Assembly: GCA_008694505.1 (NCBI GenBank)
Contig: VZDJ01000174.1
Coordinates: 8,892,106-8,956,105, forward strand
Direction of reading: 5' to 3'
DNA length: 64,000 nucleotides
From: Cyanoderma ruficeps
Lineage: Eukaryota; Chordata; Aves; Passeriformes; Timaliidae
The notes under the pieces: model-generated
The model's database searches: none
Told to the model about the DNA's origin: nothing
The model's input: the letters and a program-made list of their open reading frames with translations, nothing else
Program-made: the position numbers and the translations under genes
Part shown: one piece after another, positions 58,574 to 64,000 of the stretch
How the letters are laid out: each line of letters begins with the position of its first letter
Numbering within the stretch: position 1 is the first letter of the stretch

Positions 58574-58588
58574 TGTGTGTGTGTGTGT
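58574..58588 (+). repeat. (TG)n microsatellite
   Basis: Fifteen nucleotides of alternating TG followed by CAACAGAGAGAG. Confidence 0.85.
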
Positions 58589-58821
58589 CAACAGAGAGAG
58601 CTCTTTGGATGAGCATCTTTTCCACTGCCTTTTGTGTGTAAGTGCTCTCTTTCTTTAGAGGAAATTGCCAGGTGGAGATGGCAAAGAGGTGGGAGTATAA
58701 ATAAAGAACAAAATCCTGCCTTAATTTATGTCCCTGTTCTTGAGTTAATGTTGCTACCTGGATATTGCAGACTGCAGTCAGGGCCTGCCATTAGGCTATT
58801 GAAATTACCAGACCCATTGAC

Positions 58822-58849
58822 AAAAAANNNNNNAAAAAAAAAAAAAAAA
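58822..58849 (+). repeat. Poly-A tract interrupted by a six-N assembly gap
   Basis: Six A are followed by six N at 58828-58833 and then sixteen A (58834-58849). The unresolved bases sit inside a homopolymer, as expected when short reads or polishing cannot settle its length. The true A-run could be much longer. The body upstream (ACCAGACCCATTGAC) is not a recognised retroposon end. Confidence 0.95.
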
Positions 58850-59699
58850 GCTATCCAAATTACCCTCAAAGAAAAATTAGGCTCATTCAAAATGAACATT
58901 TTTCTAGAAGGTATCTCCCTCCTTCAAAAATCGTTGTCTCTGTTGGAAAGCAACTTTTAAAGCATGGAGTAAAATCCTTAGGCTTTCCGTTTGGGGTTTC
59001 CCACTCCCCAGTTGAACATACTGTGTAGCTTTTGTGATGTGTGTTATTTTTGTAACTCTCTCCTCGACAAAGTGCATGTCTTCTTCTTTCCTGTGACACC
59101 TGTCCCTGGCGCTGCCCCACCCTGTGCATTCCCAGTGTCCCTGTGCCCCTGGAGCAGCCCTTGGCTCTGAGGGGCTGCACAGGTGATTCCCTGAGCCCCT
59201 GGATGAACAACTCTACTTCACAGCTCCTCTGCTGAGGGTGAGTTGTGCTCTGGTCTTTCCAAGTGAGGAAACAGTACAATTCCCTTTTTTCCCCTTGCTG
59301 CTTGTTTGCACGAAAGAAGAGGAACTGAGTGTTTTGGGGGTCCTGTACTTCCCCGTTCAAACAGGCATTGAATGGGCACAATGGTTTGGGAATTGCTGTT
59401 GGAGGCAGGAATAGAGTCCCTTGCCTGGGCTGAGGGTAATTACTACTGTATTTTGGGCTGGACTGAATGAATGGGTTGCCTAAATGCCCCTCTGAACCAC
59501 TCACTTGTCACTCCTACAGCTTTTTCATTTTAGAGACCCAACATTTCATTCTAATTGACAAAGTTGCAATGGCAAACTCCAAACCAGAAGTAAAATATTC
59601 AAACCAGGGAAAATGCAGGAGGCTCTGGAGGTCATTCATATATCAGAGGGTCTGGACATCACTCATCTGGAAAGAATTCAAAATTTGCCATATGTTTCT

Positions 59700-60010
59700 T
59701 TTGTAAAATGTTTGTAATGGTATAACACAAATATATAAATATTGGAAAATTGGCCATTTTCCATGGTATTTAAAATATATTATGTTGTGCCATATAAGCC
59801 AAATTGTAAGGAAACTGGTCAATTTTCCAAATTATTTCTAAAATCTTCAGTGCATTTTGATATGTACATACCATAGTATGTCTAATAAATATATATTTAT
59901 GCAATATGGTTAGAGAAATACATACCCATAAATGCATGTATGTATTATATATGTGTGTATATAAATGGAATATCTATTGTTTTACCTTATGAGTTTCTTT
60001 ATTTATTCTC
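59700..60010. other. Strongly AT-rich tract
   Basis: About 300 bp made mostly of A and T, with many TATATA, AAATATAT and TAAAAT words and a 7-bp hairpin GGAAAAT/ATTTTCC (inside 59743-59761). Multiple AATAAA-like and TATA-like strings here are expected from composition and should not be read as signals. It could act as an easily unwound or matrix-attachment-type region. Confidence 0.6.
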
Positions 60011-60721
60011 TTAACACACAGCTGACCCTCCAGATGCATGCCAGAAATCCAGGTCTGTTTAACCCTAAATAATGATGTTAATAATGTAAGTAATAAATCC
60101 CCTGAATTTTAAAATCAAATGTCATTGCTGATATGGTTGGAAGCTGCAGGGCTCTGCTTGTGCATGTCCTGGGCTGTGCAGGCTCGTCACTTCCCAGAAT
60201 TTTCAATATGATTTCTGGAGGTTTAGGAAGTTTCAGGCTTTTGGAGACCCATCTGTGAAAGTGTTTAAGTTGTGCCTCCAAATCCTGTTTTCCTTTTGTT
60301 CTTCTTCCCCTCCTGCCAGCCCTCCAGTTCTGAGGAGACTCCAGTGAATTTCTGAACAACTCCAACAGTAGGAAACTCTGCCATTCAGAGAGGGAGGTCT
60401 GAGCAAAGGCTGATACAGCCAAGGTGTTGTTGGGATAAAGGGAGAGACTTTCTTCTCCTAAACATGGACTGGAGTGACTCTGAAGGAGGATTTGACAGGC
60501 TGATCCCATCCTGCCAACATAAGGGCTTTTGAGAACTAAATTATTTTTAATCTAAGGTGTTAGAAGGGAGATTAGAGTTAGCTTTTAACTTGGTGGGTGT
60601 AGATTTTTCACACTGGCAATTTATCTAGCACCCCTTGTATTTATTGGGCAAAGCATTTTGAGTTTTGCTGAACCACTGTGGGGGAAAACATGGATTCAGT
60701 GTAACCCCAGAAGCAGCAGTT

Positions 60722-60905
60722 GGGTATTGCCCAGGCTCCCCAGGGAATGGTCATGGCTCCAAGGCTGCCAGAGCTCCAGTAATATTTGGACAATGCTCTC
60801 AGGGCTGGGGTAGGATTGTTGGATGTCTGTTTGCAGGCCAGGGGTTGGACTGGATGATCATTCTGGGTCCCTTCCAACTCAGGATAGTCCACAATTCTAT
60901 AACAA
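60722..60905 (+). mobile_element. CR1 LINE 3' fragment (longest plus-strand copy)
   Basis: From about 60722 the text follows the CR1 3' region: TTGCCCAGGCTCCCCAGGG, GGTCATGGCTCCAAG, TTTGGACAATGCTCTCAGG, GGGGTTGGACTGGATGATC, GGTCCCTTCCAACTCAGGA, and a decayed octamer tail (CAATTCTATAAC) near 60891-60902. The order and plus orientation match an avian CR1 end. The conserved piece covers the last part of the second ORF and the 3' UTR, with no intact reverse transcriptase. The long minus-strand open frame at 60799-61497 runs through this copy and is therefore not evidence of a host gene. The left boundary is approximate. Confidence 0.88.
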
Positions 60906-61539
60906 ATTGCCAAGTTGTAATATCCACTCTTGCTTCACGTTGTCTGTCTGTGAGTGCAGACATGTATTGGAAGGACAGGAGGGAAGAAGGGAGACCTGGG
61001 AGATATTTTACACTTGTGGAAAGGAGGTGGTGAGTGTGAGTGAGCGTGGCCACACAGATGGACCTCTTGTAACTTTGATGGGCAAAGGATCTTCTGCTAA
61101 ACTTCAAGGGGAGTTCCAGACACTGATCAAGGACAGCCTGTGTCTCTAAATTTCCCTTCTGACCTGTTCCTTCTGACTCATTAATCCACGGTAATTTAAA
61201 TTTATGTCCTGTGCCTCCACAAATGATTTTCAGCCCCTCTTCTTCGGGCATCTCTTGCCGTCTGCCATGTGAAATGTTCCAGCTTGATTTCATTTGGTGG
61301 AACATTCCTTTTCCTGTTCCACCCTCTCTCCCTGGCAGAAGTGACCTGCCCCAGCAGCACAGGCAGCAGCACGTTTTCACATGTCTGCTGTTCTCTCCCT
61401 GCCTGGGAGAAGCCGGGGAGCTGCAGATCCGTGGCACTGCTCCGGTAGCGTGTTGGCAGGCACATGAAGCAGATTCTCCAGTCACCCTTAACGCCAACAG
61501 TGAGATTTATTATCTCCATTGCTCTTAGGGAAATTAGCC

Positions 61540-61700
61540 CAGGGAATTAATTTATGGTGTTTTGAAATGCTGTTGTCTTATCGAGTGACTGCTTGCTTAT
61601 AGCCAAACTCCCTGTTACCTTTGGTCACAGAGATTGCGTGTTTAATGTGAGCTTTAACGGGGGCAATTAAAAGGGCACAAGTGAACACAGTCACACTCCA
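61540..61700. promoter_or_regulatory. CNE-like block
   Basis: Contains GGGAATTAATTTATGG (starting just before 61550), TTATCGAGTGACTGC, CCTTTGGTCACAGAG, GTGTTTAATGTGAGC and GGGGCAATTAAAAGGG. The TTTGGTCA word is nuclear-receptor-like. The sequence is repeat-free. Inference only. Confidence 0.28.
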
Positions 61701-62208
61701 GGCCGTTTATGGCATTTGATCCTTGTACAGCAGGAATGACCCCTTCCAGCTCACCTTCTCTCTCAACATTGTATCTGGGAAGGGAGATAAATTCACAGTT
61801 AATAAAGATAAGGCTGGAAAACTCCCTTTGTGAACTTGTGAATAGCTCACAAGTTGCAGTTCAGTTTGTAACAGCAGGATGCAGCAGGATCTCGTAATTC
61901 CATGAGCCAGAAGGAACCACTGCTGAGGGAACAGCAATTGGGAAATGTGAATACCTTGGTTTCACTGTACTGGACAGCAAGATTTCAAGGGTTAAAATCC
62001 TCTGCATTAGCATACTATTGATGAAGTCCTTTCATTTCCCATGGTACACATTGCAATCTTTTGTAATTCTTCAGCATTTCTGGAGTAATGGTGCTCTTGG
62101 CAGGGATGGCTCTTGTGGGTACAGTGCTTATCCAAGCATCCACAATGGTGTTGAAGATGGAGTGGTGACTCTTGCCCTTCTGTCTCCTGCATTATTTATA
62201 TTTGTATT

Positions 62209-62224
62209 ATCATTAATTAATGAT
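62209..62224. promoter_or_regulatory. 16-bp perfect palindrome of homeodomain cores
   Basis: ATCATTAATTAATGAT is a perfect 16-bp palindrome made of overlapping TAAT/ATTA cores, the recognition core of most homeodomain proteins. The arrangement would suit a paired-class or dimeric homeodomain complex. It lies in AT-rich DNA without visible repeats. The motif is seen directly; binding is inferred. Confidence 0.42.
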
Positions 62225-63229
62225 TTATGGAGCCCATTTTGCGAACCATGAGCCCATTTAAGGCAGTATAAAGTAGTGTGGATGTAAAACATGCACACAT
62301 ACAGGTGCTTGCCCTGGCAGCCATCTTTGGGATGGCAACTGGCAAGAGTTCCAAAAATGTACAAAAACTATTCAGCCATTGGGCAGAGCCCTATATCCCA
62401 AGAGCTGGAGAAGGATAACGAGAATGTAATTATTCTGAATTGTTTTTAAACATCAGCTTCTCTGCAAGTTGCTTGTTGTAGTTTGACTCAGTCTCTTTGC
62501 TGCACAAGTGGATATTCCCCCTTGAGAGAGTTCCATCTCCAGTACCTTCAGGATGTTGAGAGGGTTATTTCATCATGGTAATGGAGATATATGTGCAAGA
62601 TACAATGCTTTTCTCCTATGAAATTAGACACCCCCAGTTAAACAGGTATCTTGGGGTTTTGTATCAAACCACACATCTAGGAGTCCCCAAAGGGCTTGTT
62701 TTCCCACAGCTCCTGCAATGTCTCTCAGTGTTTTTCTCCTTTCATCCCAACTCACACGTACAGTTCTTTAGTTGGAAAGGTACGCCAGGAGCTCCTCTTG
62801 AACTTCCTTTTTCTTTTAATCATACCTGGTTGGCTCTGTTTGATATGCCAAGTCTGTATTTTTGAAGATTTTGTGTTACCTATCACTATCATGTGATGGC
62901 ATTAAAGTTAGATTTCAAATCCAGCTGATGCGCGAAAACATATGGTGGGAGAAACTTCGAGGAGGTCAGGTGACTGTGGTCACTTGTTCTTCATCCAAAC
63001 AGGTTGTATCTGTGTCGTTTTGGAGCTGGACAAAATGTCCTGGGCAGTCTTTTCACCATAAACATAAACGTTGAGGTCGTCATGTATTGGGTGTAAGGAT
63101 AAACATCCTCACTTGTATTTAAATGTCCATCTTCCTCTCTCAATCAGATAGTGGAGTGACAATTGTGTGGGGGATTTTTTTGTTTATTTTGGTTTTGTGG
63201 TGTGGAGCACTCGTACGAGCTTGGCTCAT

Positions 63230-63560
63230 GATGGAATATCTCAATCACTGGCACACACAGGTTACATCAGTGCAGCTGAAAGCTCTCTCTGTAGTTATGC
63301 CACACAGGTTTACCTCCGTGCCCATAAAACCACATCCACCAGGGACCTCATCAATGCAAATACACTCAAGAGCAGCTAATGAGGATTTTAATTTAGCTTT
63401 AAATACCTTTGGTGCTGGGTAGGCCTTTACAGCACCAGGCGGGGAAATCTCCGAAGCTCTGGCGGCTTTCACCATAAATGTCACTGCACTGTATTTATTG
63501 TTTGTTTTAGCTGCGTTTCTAATGACCAAAAAGCTCATTTCTCAGATTACACCGATGCTG
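63230..63560. promoter_or_regulatory. CNE-like block with octamer and homeodomain words
   Basis: Includes ATGCAAAT (POU octamer, 63354-63361), CACTCAAGAGCAGCTAATGAG, TTTTAATTTAGC, and CTGTATTTATTGTTTG (forkhead/SOX-like), all within about 200 bp. The clustering of distinct developmental-factor motifs in unique DNA is typical of enhancers. The two-way open frames across it are shadows. Confidence 0.35.
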
Positions 63561-64000
63561 TGTGTTACTTCCCAGCACCTTGGTTTGTTTAAACACAGTG
63601 CAAAATGCAGGAGTTGGCCAGAAATAATTTTCCCATATGGGACCAGACGTGCGAGTGGGGGAGAACTGACAAAACATCTCCGGAAAGACTCTGAGGGAGA
63701 CCCTGGGAAGGTCCTGACTTCACTGGGGGACAGGATTTTATGGAGGTGTGTGCTGAGGTGTTACAGATACCTGTGATCCTCTATCAGCATGGATCCTTGG
63801 AAGGACTTTCCCCAGGGCTACTCGATAAAGAACATTTTGCTGTATGTAGTTGAGCCAAACTTGTAAGATTAAGGCTTGTCTTGCCAATGTTTTATAACTG
63901 CCCAGACGTTTGCAGGCAACGATTACTTATTAATGCTGCTGTTATATTGAGTGTCACCTTTCCTTCTAATTCCTTCAATCCTCAGTGAGTCATTATAGAC

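Larger units (their letters stand above)
57555..59699. other. No gene seen; contains the N gap
   Basis: The minus-strand 205-codon frame at 58887-59504 has no recognisable domain and no good splice context and is treated as chance. The TG tract and the poly-A/N gap are the only features. Confidence 0.5.
60011..64000. other. No confirmed gene
   Basis: Besides the CR1 copy, the TAAT palindrome and two CNE-like blocks, nothing is recognised. The minus-strand 232-codon frame at 60799-61497 overlaps the CR1 copy at its C-terminal end. 61719-61760 carries a phrase (CCCCTTCCAGCTCACC) vaguely like a CR1 tail but too short to call. Confidence 0.5.

Noticed and set aside
58887..59504. 205-codon minus-strand open frame
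   Set aside because: No domain, no clear splice sites and mixed low-information composition; length is within chance expectation.
60799..61497. 232-codon minus-strand open frame, longest in the window
   Set aside because: Its C-terminal part is antisense to the CR1 copy at 60722-60905. The rest has no recognisable domain and is opposed by plus-strand frames. For a stop frequency near 5% per codon the longest chance frame in 64 kb, both strands, is of order 170-200 codons, so 232 is only a mild excess.
61719..61915. CCCCTTCCAGCTCACC and AGAAGGAACCACTG as a CR1 tail
   Set aside because: Blocks are not in CR1 order and the octamer terminus is absent.
63431..63446. CACCAGGCGGGG as a CTCF site
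   Set aside because: Three mismatches to the 12-bp core, including key G/C positions.
1..64000. CRISPR arrays, tRNA or rRNA genes, prophage, LTR retroviruses, bacterial operons
   Set aside because: No regularly spaced direct repeats, cloverleaf boxes, paired long terminal repeats, gag/pol-like frames or operon-like ORF packing were seen on either strand.

Overview
The window reads as nuclear DNA of a vertebrate, most likely a bird and possibly a passerine. The main clue is a set of short, 5'-truncated CR1 LINE tails, several ending in the avian-type 8-bp ATTCTGTG/ATTCTATG-like terminus (clearest at 28866-28925, 60722-60905, 57362-57530, 16479-16540). Interspersed repeats are otherwise sparse, microsatellites are short, and the DNA is a mix of AT-rich and small CpG-rich patches. 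There are no bacterial features such as operons, Shine-Dalgarno sites or dense long ORFs, and no viral ones.

I found no gene I can name and no ORF that I would call a real CDS. The longest open frames (60799-61497, 58887-59504 and 2506-3090, all minus; 38810-39310 and 43808-44293, plus) are about what chance gives in 64 kb read in six frames, and one of them runs across a CR1 copy. If exons exist they are small and spliced. Three stretches are flanked by good splice-like signals and kept open: 25660-25834 (minus), 36463-36509 (plus) and 45047-45104 (plus). A fourth frame at 38936-39310 follows a very strong acceptor-like site and encodes two hydrophobic segments. All four are low-confidence candidates.

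The rest looks like an intergenic or long-intron region containing islands of non-repetitive, homeodomain-motif-rich or CpG-rich DNA that resemble vertebrate conserved noncoding elements. They lie at about 18190-18640, 20030-20170, 23390-23710, 29690-30260, 36600-36780, 52600-53310, 57000-57340, 61540-61700 and 63230-63560. Calling them regulatory is inference from sequence texture; no alignment was available. Sharper sites include a 23-bp palindrome centred on an AP-1 site (16035-16057), a 16-bp perfect palindrome of TAAT cores (62209-62224), a full CRE inside what looks like an ancient MIR SINE (48335-48395), a TATA box in a CpG-containing block (52896-52903) and several perfect 9-11 bp inverted repeats.

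Layout: 1-14940 is mostly featureless. 14952-15021 is a polypyrimidine block with stacked acceptor-like AGs. 15540-16540 is AT-rich with the AP-1 palindrome and a CR1 scrap. 18-30 kb alternates CNE-like blocks with CR1 scraps. 31-36 kb is plain apart from a purine-rich strand at 34670-34917. 36-48 kb contains short tandem duplications, hairpins and the MIR/CRE. 52-64 kb contains the TATA block, a CpG patch, an assembly gap of six N inside poly-A (58828-58833), a strongly AT-rich tract (59700-60010) and a CNE-like stretch at the right end. I do not see a convincing new biological system here.
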